From the NCBI GenBank assembly GCA_020161855.1, contig JAIUNJ010000003.1:186001-250000 (forward strand): 64,000 bases of DNA, written 5' to 3'. The position numbers were made by a program, and so were the translations under genes. This document shows, one piece after another, positions 46,688 to 55,343 of this stretch (position 1 is the stretch's first letter; each line of letters starts with the position of its first letter). The stretch comes from Pseudomonadota bacterium. Its GTDB lineage: Bacteria > Pseudomonadota > Alphaproteobacteria > Rhizobiales > Aestuariivirgaceae. The notes under the pieces are model-generated. The model was not told the origin of the DNA. It saw nothing but the letters and a program-made list of their open reading frames with translations, and did no database searches.

Positions 46688-47551
46688 TCACTTGCCTCCG
46701 GCGCGGGCATAGGCGAGTTCAGCAGCACGCCGCGCCAGCACGCCTGCAACATCAATGCGGAATTCCTTGGTGCCGCGCTTGTCGTCGATCGGGCGGGCCG
46801 CAGCGGAGGCCGCGGCCGTCAGCCGGGCCTTGGCTTCATCATCAAGCTTGGAACCGATGATGGCCTTGGCTGCTTCCTTGACCAGCAACACCGTGGGGGC
46901 GACAGCACCGAGCGCCACGCGGGCGGCGGTTATGACACCCTTGGCATCAAGCGTGAGGCTGACACCAGCGCTGACGACGGCGATGTCCATTTCCGTGCGC
47001 GGGATGAAGCGCAGGTAGGCATCGCCCGAGCGGGCAGGCTTCTTCGGCAGTTCGATCGCAGAAATGAACTCGCCCTTCTTGAGCACCGTGCGGCCAACGC
47101 CGGCCGGCACGTCTTCAACGGCAAGCTTGCGCGTGCCGCGCGGGCCCGCAATCACCACCTTGGCACCGGCAGCAACCAGGCCCGGCACCGAATCGGCGGC
47201 AGGCGAGGCATTGCAGAGATTGCCGGCCATGGTGCAGCGGCCCTGCACCTGCTTGGAGCCGATGAGGCTTGCGCCCTCGACGACACCCGGCCAGGTCTTG
47301 ACCAGTGCCGCATTCTCCTTGAGGGCCGCGCAAGGCACGGCCGCGCCGATCGAGAATCCGGAAGCCGTCTTCTTGATCTCCTTCATGCCCTTGATGCGCT
47401 TGATGTCGACCACGAGATCGGGTTCGAGCATGCCTGCTTTCATCTTGACGAGGAGATCCGTGCCGCCTGCAAGGACAAAGGCCTGGCCCTTTTCCTTGGC
47501 AAGCAGGGCAACAGCATCCTTGGTAGTGGCCGGAGATTCGTATCGCATCAT
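46688..47551 (-). CDS. Molybdenum hydroxylase FAD-binding subunit
   Basis: 287 residues with the PCMH-type FAD motifs VLAGGTDLLVKMKAG and GNLCNASPAADSVPGL. First gene of the operon; order M-S-L as in coxMSL and related hydroxylases. The start at 47551 (an ATGATG) is close to the family N-terminus MMRYESP. The 128 bases upstream are free of genes and should hold the promoter; no regulator is adjacent. Confidence 0.93.
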   Translation of the reverse strand: MMRYESPATTKDAVALLAKEKGQAFVLAGGTDLLVKMKAGMLEPDLVVDIKRIKGMKEIKKTASGFSIGAAVPCAALKENAALVKTWPGVVEGASLIGSKQVQGRCTMAGNLCNASPAADSVPGLVAAGAKVVIAGPRGTRKLAVEDVPAGVGRTVLKKGEFISAIELPKKPARSGDAYLRFIPRTEMDIAVVSAGVSLTLDAKGVITAARVALGAVAPTVLLVKEAAKAIIGSKLDDEAKARLTAAASAAARPIDDKRGTKEFRIDVAGVLARRAAELAYARAGGK

Positions 47552-47679
47552 TCACCTGCTGGGTTCTGAGGAAATCAGTTTGGTCCATGTGCCCTATGCG
47601 GGTCAACAGGGGGTGAGCGCAAATGCATAACGCTCTGTTCCGCATTCACGGGCGGTAAAGCGCCGCAGCCTCAGCAAAT

Positions 47680-49029
47680 TCAGCTGTCGAAATAAGGAAC
47701 CAGAAGGATCTGCGCCTCGCGGCGGATGGCCTGGCTCATGGCATAGTGCTGGGCCTCGCCCTCGCGCATCATGAAGGACAGCGGCTCGCGCTCGCCGAAG
47801 ACGTCGTTCCAGGTGATCCGGCCGGCCAGCTCGAATGCGGCGCTGCGGTCGCTGAGGGCGGCATAGACATCGGGCGAAAGCTGGCTGACATGGAAAACGA
47901 AGGTGGCCTCGCGCGTTTCCCGCGAGGCAATGTCGACCGGCATGGACACGGACGGGTCCGAGAGGCGCAGCGCATCGGGCTTGAGGGCGGCGGATTCCAG
48001 CGCCTGCACCGTGGCCGTGATCACGACCTGGAGTGCGGGCGACTGGCCGGAATTGCGCAGGCGCAGCGAGACATTGATCCATTCACCATAGAATTCCGCC
48101 ACCGCATGAATGACCTGGACATAGGCGCGGACCTGAAGCTGGCCACTTGCAGACGAGAGAGCCACAGGCGCCGCATCTTGAGCGGGCAGTGCCGATGCGA
48201 GTGCCAGCGGCAGGACAGGTGCTGCGCCCTGCCGCCGTGATGATGCAAGGAAGCGGAACATGATGGCGGCAACGGCAACCAGCACCAGCGCCATGGCCGC
48301 GAGAGCCGCCGCCTGCATCCACACCGCAAACTGCCGCTGCGCGAAGAGACGCCCCTCCTCCGACTTGCGCCGCTCGGTCCGGAGCGCCACGTCCTTGCGG
48401 CAGTTCTCGGCATCGGCAATCGCGAGCAGGCTGCACACATCGCTCACATGTTTCCTGGCAACGGCATCGGTGGCGCGTTCCTGCGCGATGCGGCCGGCAA
48501 AATCCGCGCGCTCCTGCGTGAACGAGAGGTAGCCGAACCAGCCTGTGGCAACGACTGCCGCAGCGACGACGAGAATACAGAGATAGACGGCCGCGCCTGA
48601 AGCACCCGTTTCATCGTCCTCTTCAATAGCACCCCGCGAACCGCGCGAAGGCAAGAGCCAGGACTGGAAAACGAGCACAAGCAGGAGAGGCACCAGCGCC
48701 AGCCCCGCAAAACCGAAAGCCCGCGTCCAAACAGCGGCGCGCTTCTGCACCAGAAGCGTGCCCCCGGCCGCCCGCTTCTGATAGGCAAGGTCCTGGGCCT
48801 GATAGTTGCAGGCCGCCACCGCAGCACCCGACTGGCGGGCGCAGACATTCTCCTGGGTATCCTTGAGTTCGACATCGGTGGCGCGGGCAGTCCGCGCCCA
48901 ATAGGGAGTCTCGGCAGCATCGCGGCGCACCGTGTCGAGGTAAAGCCAGGTGATGGCCGCGAGGGCTGTGCCCAGCACCAGCACGAGGAGGAATGCCTTC
49001 CCCACCATCCTGAAACCCGCCGATGCCAT
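47680..49029 (-). CDS. Membrane protein with a duplicated helix-coiled-helix module
   Basis: 449 residues. Four transmembrane helices in two pairs: TM1 (AFLLVLVLGTALAAITWLYL) to TM2 (AGLALVPLLLVLVFQSWLL), and TM3 (LCILVVAAAVVATGWFGYL) to TM4 (ALAAMALVLVAVAAIMF). Each pair encloses a similar extramembrane segment with two Cys (ENVCARQ..AACNYQA and VSDVCSLL..AENCRKD) and a Lys/Arg run before the second helix. A beta-rich C-terminal domain of about 180 residues follows. The function is unknown. It is upstream of the hydroxylase operon on the same strand (128-base gap). Confidence 0.65.
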   Translation of the reverse strand: MASAGFRMVGKAFLLVLVLGTALAAITWLYLDTVRRDAAETPYWARTARATDVELKDTQENVCARQSGAAVAACNYQAQDLAYQKRAAGGTLLVQKRAAVWTRAFGFAGLALVPLLLVLVFQSWLLPSRGSRGAIEEDDETGASGAAVYLCILVVAAAVVATGWFGYLSFTQERADFAGRIAQERATDAVARKHVSDVCSLLAIADAENCRKDVALRTERRKSEEGRLFAQRQFAVWMQAAALAAMALVLVAVAAIMFRFLASSRRQGAAPVLPLALASALPAQDAAPVALSSASGQLQVRAYVQVIHAVAEFYGEWINVSLRLRNSGQSPALQVVITATVQALESAALKPDALRLSDPSVSMPVDIASRETREATFVFHVSQLSPDVYAALSDRSAAFELAGRITWNDVFGEREPLSFMMREGEAQHYAMSQAIRREAQILLVPYFDS

Positions 49030-49140
49030 GACCCGAACCGATACTCCCGCCGCCGCAACCTGCGCGCTCGCGAGTCCTGTCTGAATTCAGTGCCGCTGAC
49101 AATCAAAAACCACAACGCCGACAGGTGGCAAGGGCCGCAC

Positions 49141-49968
49141 TCAGACGCTTACGGTGAAGCCTTCATAAGCTGATGGCCGGTCGGTAGCCGTGAGCACAGT
49201 CACCTCTGCCTCGGCAAGGGCGGCGCGCAGATCGCCATCGGGTGCAGACTCGCAGACGATGTTGTCGATGTCGCGCAGGTCACAGATGCGCACCAGTGCG
49301 GTCTTTCCGAACTTGCTGCTGTCGGTGAGGATGGTGAGGCGGTCGGCGCGGTTCATGGCGATGTGAGAGATGTCGGCTTCCTCGAGGGCCGCATTCATCG
49401 GGCCATGCTCATGGTGAAGGGCGGCGATCGAGAGAAAGGCATGGCGCACCTTGAAGCGCGAGATGAATTCCACCGCCGAAGGTCCGAAGGCCGCGCCATT
49501 GTCGGCCTTCAGCTCGCCGCCCGCCATGTAGACGCGATTGCCGTTCACCGTGGCGAGGGTGCGGGCGATGTCCGAGGAGTTGGTGACGACCGTGAGGCCG
49601 CGACGGCTGCGCAGTTCCTGGGCGAAGAGACTGGTCGTCGTGCCAGTGTCGACCACCAGCGTGTCGCCATCCTCGACAAGCTGTACGGCGCGGCGCGCGA
49701 TGGCGCGCTTGGCCTCGGCATTCTCGCGCATGCGCCGGTCGAAAGGTGCCTCCGCCAGCTTGTATGGCATGGTGAGCGAGCCATGGAGCTTCAGCACATC
49801 GCCGCGCGCAACAAGCACCCGGGCGTCACGGCGGATCGTCTCTTCCGACACCTGCAGCGCGGCGGCGAGATTCGACACGCTGACCGTGCCGCCGAGACTC
49901 ACCTGGCTCAGGATGGCCCCGAGCCGGGCATTCAATTTATGGTTTTTACTGTGGGATTGCGGGATCAT
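49141..49968 (-). CDS. DeoR/GlpR-family transcriptional regulator
   Basis: 275 residues. The N-terminal HTH is VSVSNLAAALQVSEETIRRDA, followed by LVARGDVLKLHGSLTMPY and the DeoR sensor signature VVDTGTTTSLFAQEL. Such proteins respond to phosphorylated sugars or related small ligands. It is divergent from the kinase/flavoprotein operon with 315 bases between and is a likely regulator of it; repeated TGCGA/ATCGCA words at 49970-50015 may be its sites. Confidence 0.87.
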   Translation of the reverse strand: MIPQSHSKNHKLNARLGAILSQVSLGGTVSVSNLAAALQVSEETIRRDARVLVARGDVLKLHGSLTMPYKLAEAPFDRRMRENAEAKRAIARRAVQLVEDGDTLVVDTGTTTSLFAQELRSRRGLTVVTNSSDIARTLATVNGNRVYMAGGELKADNGAAFGPSAVEFISRFKVRHAFLSIAALHHEHGPMNAALEEADISHIAMNRADRLTILTDSSKFGKTALVRICDLRDIDNIVCESAPDGDLRAALAEAEVTVLTATDRPSAYEGFTVSV

Positions 49969-50043
49969 GCTGCGATTTTGCGATCAATCCGGGCGATAAT
50001 AGCCAAATATCGCAGTGCAAAACAACAAAAATCCACAGATTTC

Positions 50044-50283
50044 TTGACAGCGCTCAATGCTGACCGCAAACATTTCCACGTTACCGGGTCCTTCTGGGGC
50101 CGGTCACGACATCGGGTTGCTGTCTCCCGCAAGGGAATGCAGGCTCATCTCAATATCGCCCCCGGTTAGGATGAGCCTGCGTGCTGGGAAACCAGTGACG
50201 GCAGCCTCGATGCGTGGGGCCTGGTGCCCCGGGATGCTTCAATGCAATGGCCGCCAGCTGCGCGGCCCCTCTTGAGGGTGACA
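50044..50283 (+). promoter_or_regulatory. Candidate promoter and multi-hairpin 5' leader of the kinase/flavoprotein operon
   Basis: After TTGACA (50044), with a weak AAACAT 18 bases later, the leader can fold into consecutive hairpins: TCCC-GCAA-GGGA (50125-50136), an 11-bp perfect stem GCAGGCTCATC/GATGAGCCTGC (50139-50180), CTGG-GAAA-CCAG (50184-50195), GGGGC-CTGGT-GCCCC (50216-50230) and CCCT-CTTG-AGGG (50267-50278). The last one covers the Shine-Dalgarno of the ATG at 50284. Two stems end in GNRA tetraloops. I do not recognise a catalogued riboswitch, but the layout is that of a translation-controlling leader. The rest of 49969-50283 shows no gene. Confidence 0.5.
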
Positions 50284-51162
50284 ATGGATGATGCCGAGCG
50301 CGTCGTGCGCGCGCTGCCAATCTGGAAAGACATCAAATCACTGGCACCGCTGAAGGGCGGGGTCAGCAACGCCAGCTTCGTCGTCGAGGACGCAGGCGGA
50401 CGCTTCGTGGCCCGCGTCGGACACGACTATCCCTTCCACCAGGTGTCGCGCGAGCGCGAGGCGGAAGCCGCCCGCGCCGCCTATGCCGTGGGCCTTTCGC
50501 CCGAAATCATCCTCGCCCGTGACGGCGTGATGGTGACACCCTTCATCACCGCCAGGACCTTTGCCGAAGCCGATGTCCGCAACGACTGGCAACGCTGCCT
50601 TGCCCTCATCCAGCGCTGCCACCGCGACATGGCCCGCCGCATCCGCGGGCAAGGCGCCATCTTCTGGATCTTCCAGATCCTCCGCGACTATGCCGCCACC
50701 CTGCAGGCGGCACAGCACCGCGAGACGCCGAACCTTGCCCGCTGGATGGCCGTCACCGATGAACTGGAGGCAGCGCAGGTGCCGATGCCCATCATCTTCG
50801 GCCACCACGACCTGCTGCCCACCAATTTCATGGATGACGGCACAAGGCTCTGGCTCATCGACTGGGAATATGGCGCCTTCGGCACGGCCATGTTCGATCT
50901 GGCCAACCTTGCCGCTGCCAACTCCTTCACCCCCGGCCTCGAAGCACAGATGCTCGCGGCCTATTTCGGCAAAGCGCCCGATGCCGCCACCACGCGCGCC
51001 TACTACGCCATGAAAGTGGCGGCGGCACTGCGCGAGGCCATGTGGGGCATGATCTCCGAACTGCATCTCTCGGCACCGGGCGTCGACTACGTCGCCTATG
51101 CCGCCGAATACACCGGGCGCTTCGACGCCATTCTCAGCCAGTACAGGAAAGACTTTCCGTGA
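50284..51162 (+). CDS. Choline/aminoglycoside-kinase-like phosphotransferase
   Basis: 292 residues of the APH/choline-kinase fold: PLKGGVSNASFVV, the ATP-site VARVGHD, the catalytic loop FGHHDLLPTNFM and the metal site WLIDWEYGAFGTAMFDLANL. GAGGG precedes the ATG at a usable distance. It is translationally coupled (GTGA) to a dimethylglycine/sarcosine-dehydrogenase-like gene, so a role in the metabolism of choline- or betaine-related amines is reasonable. The substrate is unproven. Confidence 0.82.
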   Translation: MDDAERVVRALPIWKDIKSLAPLKGGVSNASFVVEDAGGRFVARVGHDYPFHQVSREREAEAARAAYAVGLSPEIILARDGVMVTPFITARTFAEADVRNDWQRCLALIQRCHRDMARRIRGQGAIFWIFQILRDYAATLQAAQHRETPNLARWMAVTDELEAAQVPMPIIFGHHDLLPTNFMDDGTRLWLIDWEYGAFGTAMFDLANLAAANSFTPGLEAQMLAAYFGKAPDAATTRAYYAMKVAAALREAMWGMISELHLSAPGVDYVAYAAEYTGRFDAILSQYRKDFP

Positions 51163-53612
51163 ACGCGACACACCCCCTGCCCACCCATGCCGATGTCGTC
51201 GTCATCGGCGGCGGCATCATCGGCTGTTCGACGGCCTATCATCTGGCCAAGAACCACAAGCTCAATGTCGTGCTGCTGGAACAGAACAGGCTGACCTCCG
51301 GTTCCACATGGCATGCGGCGGGCCTCGTCGGACAGCTGCGCTCCTCGGCCTCGATCACGCAGGTGCTGAAATATTCCGTCGAACTCTACAAGAACCTCGA
51401 AACCGAAACCGGCTTGCAGACCGGCTGGAAGATGACGGGCTGCCTGCGCCTCGCCAACAACCTCGACCGCTGGACCGAATACAAGCGCCTCGCCACCACG
51501 GCCCAGAGCTTCGGCATGGAGATGCAGCTGCTCAGCGCGCTGGAAGCCCGCGAGCTCTGGCCGCTCCTTGAAGTGCGCGATGTGGTCGGCGCCACCTTCC
51601 TGCCGACCGACGGCCAGGCCTCGCCCACCGACATCACGCAGGCCCTGGCCAAGGGCGCGCGCATGCATGGTGCAAAGCTCGTCGAGGGCACGCGCGTCGA
51701 AAGCTTCAATGTGCTCAACCAGCGCATCGTCTCGATCAACACCAACCGCGGCACCATCTATTGCGAGAAGGTTGTGAACTGCGGCGGCATGTGGGCCCGG
51801 CAGATCGCCGCCATGGTGGGCGCGCATGTGCCGCTGCAGCCGGTGAAGCATCAATATGTCATCACCGAGCGCCTGCCCGGTCTAGCAACCGATGCACCGA
51901 CCATCCGCGATCCGGACCTTCGCACCTATTTCAAAGAGGAAGTGGGCGGTCTCGTTTTCGGCGGCTATGAACCGAACCCCGTTGCCTGGACGGAAGCCGA
52001 TGTGCCGTCCGATTTCGAGTTCCAGCTTTTCGAAGATGATTTCGGCCATTTCGAACAGCACATGGAAGCTGCGCTGAAGCGCATCCCGGCGCTGGAGCAG
52101 ACCGGCATCAAGAAGATGATCAACGGGCCGGAAAGCTTCACGCCCGACGGCAATTTCATTCTCGGGGCCATGCCCGAATGCAAGAACATGTATGTGGGCG
52201 CAGGCTTCAACGCCTTCGGCATCGCCTCCGGCGGCGGCGCGGGCTGGGTCCTCGCGGACTGGGTGGCGCGCGATGAAGCGCCCATGGACCTGTGGACCGT
52301 GGATGTGCGCCGCTTCTCCGGCCTGCACCATGACCGCAGCTTCGTGACGGCCCGCACGCTGGAAGCCTATGGCAAGCACTACACCGTGGGCTTTCCGCAC
52401 GAGGAATACACCAGCGCCCGCGACCGCATCGTCTCGCCCATCTACAACCGGCTGCGCGACCGCGGCGCCTGCTTCGGCGCCAAGCTGGGCTGGGAGCGCG
52501 CCAACTGGTTTGCGCCGAAGGGTGTCGAGGCCAGGGACGTTTACTCCATGGGGCGGCAGAACTGGTTTCCCCATGCTGGCGCCGAACATCGCGCGGTGCG
52601 CGAAGCGGCCGGGCTTTTCGACCAGTCTTCCTTCGCCAAGTTCGAGGTCAAGGGCCGCAACGCCACCAAGACGCTGGAATATATCTGCGCCAACAGCATC
52701 GACCGGCCGGTGGGATCGGTGATCTACACGCAGATGCTCAACAGCCGCGGCGGCATCGAATGCGACCTGACGGTGACGCGCCTCGGGCGCGAACACTACT
52801 ATGTCGTCACCGGCACGGGCTTCCGCACCCATGACCTGCACTGGATCCTCGATCATGTGGCCTATGAGAAGGGTGTGACGGTCGAGGATGTGACCGAGGA
52901 CTGGGGCACGCTGGTGCTCATGGGACCACGGTCGCGCGACATCATCGGCGACGTGACGCTGCACAACATGGGCAATGACGTCTTCCCCTTCGGCCAGTGC
53001 CGCATCATCTCAATGGTGGGCCACGACGTTCGCGCTGTCCGCGTGTCCTATGTCGGCGAACTGGGTTGGGAACTGCATGCGCCGATGAATGCCCTGCCGG
53101 TGATCTTCGATGGCCTGATGCGCATGGGCGAACCGCGCGGCCTGAAGCTCGCCGGTTATCGCGCCCTCGAAGCGCTCCGTCTCGAAAAGGGCTATCGCGC
53201 CTGGTCATCCGACATCACGCCCAATGACAATCCCTTCGAGGCCGGCCTCGGCTGGGCCGTGAAGCTCAAGAACGAGACGGATTTCATCGGGCGCAAGGCC
53301 CTGCTCCAGGCCTCGAACCAGGCACCGCGCAAGCTGCTCACTACCTTCACCACCGAACGCGAGGATGTTGTGCTGGTCGGGCGCGAAACCATCCTGCGCG
53401 ACGGCAAGTTCGCGGGCTACCTGACAAGCGGCGGCTATGGCTACACCATCGGCAAGCCGATCGGCATGGGCTATGTCCGCAACCCCGCGGGCGTGACGCC
53501 GGATTACGTGCTCTCCGGCAGCTATGAACTCGTTGTGGCCAAGGAGACGGTGAAGGCAACGCCGCATCTCAAGCCGCTTTACGATCCCGGCAACGCCAGG
53601 CTGAAGTCCTGA
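51159..53612 (+). CDS. FAD-dependent dehydrogenase with GcvT domain (dimethylglycine/sarcosine dehydrogenase type)
   Basis: 817 residues, GTG start overlapping the kinase stop. The N-terminal Rossmann motif VVVIGGGIIGCSTAYHLA and the covalent-FAD His in SGSTWHAAGLVG are present. The central linker is followed by a C-terminal aminomethyltransferase (GcvT-like) domain with GLFDQSSFAKFEVKG, RVSYVGELGWELH and NPFEAGLGWAVKLK. Such enzymes demethylate N-methylglycines and pass the C1 unit to tetrahydrofolate, which links to fhs/folD. The exact amine (dimethylglycine, sarcosine or another) cannot be decided. Confidence 0.9.
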   Translation: MNATHPLPTHADVVVIGGGIIGCSTAYHLAKNHKLNVVLLEQNRLTSGSTWHAAGLVGQLRSSASITQVLKYSVELYKNLETETGLQTGWKMTGCLRLANNLDRWTEYKRLATTAQSFGMEMQLLSALEARELWPLLEVRDVVGATFLPTDGQASPTDITQALAKGARMHGAKLVEGTRVESFNVLNQRIVSINTNRGTIYCEKVVNCGGMWARQIAAMVGAHVPLQPVKHQYVITERLPGLATDAPTIRDPDLRTYFKEEVGGLVFGGYEPNPVAWTEADVPSDFEFQLFEDDFGHFEQHMEAALKRIPALEQTGIKKMINGPESFTPDGNFILGAMPECKNMYVGAGFNAFGIASGGGAGWVLADWVARDEAPMDLWTVDVRRFSGLHHDRSFVTARTLEAYGKHYTVGFPHEEYTSARDRIVSPIYNRLRDRGACFGAKLGWERANWFAPKGVEARDVYSMGRQNWFPHAGAEHRAVREAAGLFDQSSFAKFEVKGRNATKTLEYICANSIDRPVGSVIYTQMLNSRGGIECDLTVTRLGREHYYVVTGTGFRTHDLHWILDHVAYEKGVTVEDVTEDWGTLVLMGPRSRDIIGDVTLHNMGNDVFPFGQCRIISMVGHDVRAVRVSYVGELGWELHAPMNALPVIFDGLMRMGEPRGLKLAGYRALEALRLEKGYRAWSSDITPNDNPFEAGLGWAVKLKNETDFIGRKALLQASNQAPRKLLTTFTTEREDVVLVGRETILRDGKFAGYLTSGGYGYTIGKPIGMGYVRNPAGVTPDYVLSGSYELVVAKETVKATPHLKPLYDPGNARLKS

Positions 53613-54391
53613 GGCCCGGGCGCCAGCCGGCGCTCATCGAACTCCGCCTGCACCTCATCCAGCAGGCCAAGAAAGCGCTCGCGCACCTCGGCGACGAAGG
53701 GGTTGGTGCGCTCGATCGCGTGCAGCACATCGGCTGAATCATGCCGCACCATTTCGACTGCCTGGCGGACGAGATCGAAGCTCACCGTCGTCAGGCGCGA
53801 CGGCAGCGGCTCCATGCGCAGCAGGGCCGCAGCGATGAGATGGGTGAGGCCCTGAGCCACCGCCAACTCGCGGTCATGCGCTTCCGGTGTCGTAACGATC
53901 ACCTGAAGCCCGAGCTTCTGCCGGAAGAAGCGCGAGACGACACCGAGCCTTGCCCCGCGCACCGGACAGAGCGCGATCTTCAGGCCGCGCAGGCCATCTC
54001 TGGCACTTTGCGGGCCGAACAGCGGATGCGTGCCGATCACATCAACGCCGCGCGGCAGGCCTTCCGCCATGACGGCCGCGGGCTCCACTTTCACCGATCC
54101 CACATCGAGAACCAGTGCACCCTTGCGCACATGAGGTGCGATCTCCCGCACCGTGGCGGCAAGAGCGCGCACGGGCACGGCCAGGATCACGATGCTGCAG
54201 CGCGCCGCCTCGGTCAGTGCCACGGCGGCAATGCCGGGCGCCAGCCTTTGGCCGGGCTCATGCTTCGGATCGAAGACGCGAAGCTCCGCATGGCATGCGA
54301 GATGCCGTGCCGCCAGTTGTCCGAAGGCGCCGAAGCCCACAAGGCCGATGACCGGCCTTCGTCCTGATTTTTGTTTCTGAGAGAGTGCCAT
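53579..54391 (-). CDS. Prephenate dehydrogenase-like protein
   Basis: 270 residues. NAD-binding start GLVGFGAFGQLAARHL, followed by the family sequence VLDVGSVKVEPAAVM and IGTHPLFGPQSARDGLRG. It is a short stand-alone form without a chorismate mutase or ACT domain. It would convert prephenate to 4-hydroxyphenylpyruvate in tyrosine synthesis, or act on arogenate. Its 3' end overlaps the 3' end of the convergent flavoprotein gene by 34 bases. A possible leader peptide lies upstream. Confidence 0.82.
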   Translation of the reverse strand: MALSQKQKSGRRPVIGLVGFGAFGQLAARHLACHAELRVFDPKHEPGQRLAPGIAAVALTEAARCSIVILAVPVRALAATVREIAPHVRKGALVLDVGSVKVEPAAVMAEGLPRGVDVIGTHPLFGPQSARDGLRGLKIALCPVRGARLGVVSRFFRQKLGLQVIVTTPEAHDRELAVAQGLTHLIAAALLRMEPLPSRLTTVSFDLVRQAVEMVRHDSADVLHAIERTNPFVAEVRERFLGLLDEVQAEFDERRLAPGPQDFSLALPGS

Positions 54392-54464
54392 CGCAGTTGT
54401 CCTTGGAGTGACTGCGAAAGCTGCTTGTATGTCCCGTGTTCAACCGCATCTTCCGCAGCGGTTG
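54391..54464 (-). promoter_or_regulatory. Two hairpins between leader peptide and prephenate dehydrogenase
   Basis: On the minus strand CAACCGC/GCGGTTG (54464-54441) is followed by TCGCAGT/ACTGCGA (54417-54391). The second stem loops out the Shine-Dalgarno AAGG and ends at the A of the start codon, so it could hide the ribosome-binding site. No T-run terminator is present, so control would be translational. Confidence 0.4.
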
Positions 54465-54487
54465 AAAAATCGTCCTCACCCGCGCCG

Positions 54488-54538
54488 CTATGTCAGCAGC
54501 GCGTAATACAGTCCCGGGAAGGTGATGCGGTCGATCAT
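54488..54538 (-). CDS. Possible Phe/Tyr-containing leader peptide upstream of the prephenate dehydrogenase gene
   Basis: A 16-codon ORF reads MIDRITFPGLYYALLT. It begins 6 bases after a good -10 box, so it could be translated from a leaderless message, and it contains one Phe and two adjacent Tyr. A gene for tyrosine synthesis follows 96 bases later after two hairpins. The arrangement resembles a translational attenuator, but the peptide is short and could be chance. Confidence 0.35.
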   Translation of the reverse strand: MIDRITFPGLYYALLT

Positions 54539-54574
54539 GGCGCCATAAAGCGGAGGCGGCCCCTGACTGTCAAG
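54507..54574. repeat. Direct repeat, left copy, flanking an AT-rich island
   Basis: 68 bases that match 57386-57453 in the same orientation with only six mismatches and no gaps (about 91 percent). The repeat contains the promoter and start of the leader peptide for the minus-strand gene. The 2.8 kb between the two copies is AT-rich and made of mosaic gene fragments. The repeat may be a duplication created when the island entered. Confidence 0.85.
54545..54573 (-). promoter_or_regulatory. Promoter of the prephenate dehydrogenase unit
   Basis: TTGACA (54573-54568), a 17-base spacer and CTTTAT (54550-54545). It lies within the direct repeat shared with 57386-57453. Confidence 0.6.
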
Positions 54575-54876
54575 GCACGCCCGGCAGGCGGATAAGCGGC
54601 AGGCCCGCTGCACATGCAGAAGGGCCCGCTCGTCGCGGGCTTGCATTGTTACGAGCCGTACCGCTTTGCATTGCGCTCACGCTGACGTCATACACTGGCC
54701 AACACCGTCGGAACACTTGAAAGCAGGGATGAAAGTTTTCAGTAGGCCCGTGTTCCCTCAACATCGGCATAGTTGTCCTCTGCTACCGGTTCGTCAAATT
54801 TATACGCCGAGAAGCCTGGGTTGCGCTCAACCGACAGAACAATCTAAAGTCGAGGTGGGGTGCGGGGAGAGTTGGC

Positions 54877-55326
54877 ATGCCTACCGATCAGTGTACGCCA
54901 ATCTATAACTATGAATTTGGCCCAACCGGTCTCATCGGTTCCAATGCTTTTGTGGATGCCAATGATGACGGTCTGTTGTCGCGCACGGCGCGGGCCGACA
55001 AGGGCGGCGGTGTCCTGTTCTATGATGCAGACGGCGACGGTGCGATCAGTGGGGAAGCCCGGTTCACCAGGAGCGACGGCTCAACCGGCATTGTGGCTGA
55101 CATGTCCTTGGCGACTGACAGCGAAAGCTATCGCGTCGTCGAAGGAACAACAATCAAAGCGGTATCCACAGCGAATTCAATAAGACCAACAGTTTTGATC
55201 AGAGCGACAGCAATACAGTTTGGAATGATGATAGACAACGCAATGGCCTACAGGGCAGGCAAGAACCGGGCTGAGTGCTACGACGTATTCGCCCCTAGCC
55301 GCTCGCGAGAAGGCTATTTGCAGTAA
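54877..55326 (+). CDS. Fragment of an RTX/Ca-binding-type secreted protein
   Basis: 149 residues. Residues 25-70 contain repeats of the Asp/Asn-rich type found near the C-terminus of very large hemolysin-like proteins (FVDANDDGLL, LFYDADGDGAIS, ARFTRSDGSTGIVADM). The rest is unrelated in appearance. An alternative frame from about 55140 also stays open with a protein-like text, so a frameshift is possible. It is most likely the 3' end, or a displaced cassette, of a larger secreted protein; the gene for the rest is not here. Confidence 0.5.
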   Translation: MPTDQCTPIYNYEFGPTGLIGSNAFVDANDDGLLSRTARADKGGGVLFYDADGDGAISGEARFTRSDGSTGIVADMSLATDSESYRVVEGTTIKAVSTANSIRPTVLIRATAIQFGMMIDNAMAYRAGKNRAECYDVFAPSRSREGYLQ

Positions 55327-55343
55327 GTACAACCTAACACACT

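Noticed and set aside
50101-50220. Cobalamin riboswitch before the kinase/flavoprotein operon
   Set aside because: AGGGAA and a GGGAAACCAG segment suggested it, but the conserved B12-box and the order of the cobalamin riboswitch core are not present.
55140-55270. Alternative reading frame as a separate gene in the 54877 fragment
   Set aside because: The frame is open and protein-like but has no start codon. It fits a frameshift in the fragment better than an extra gene.
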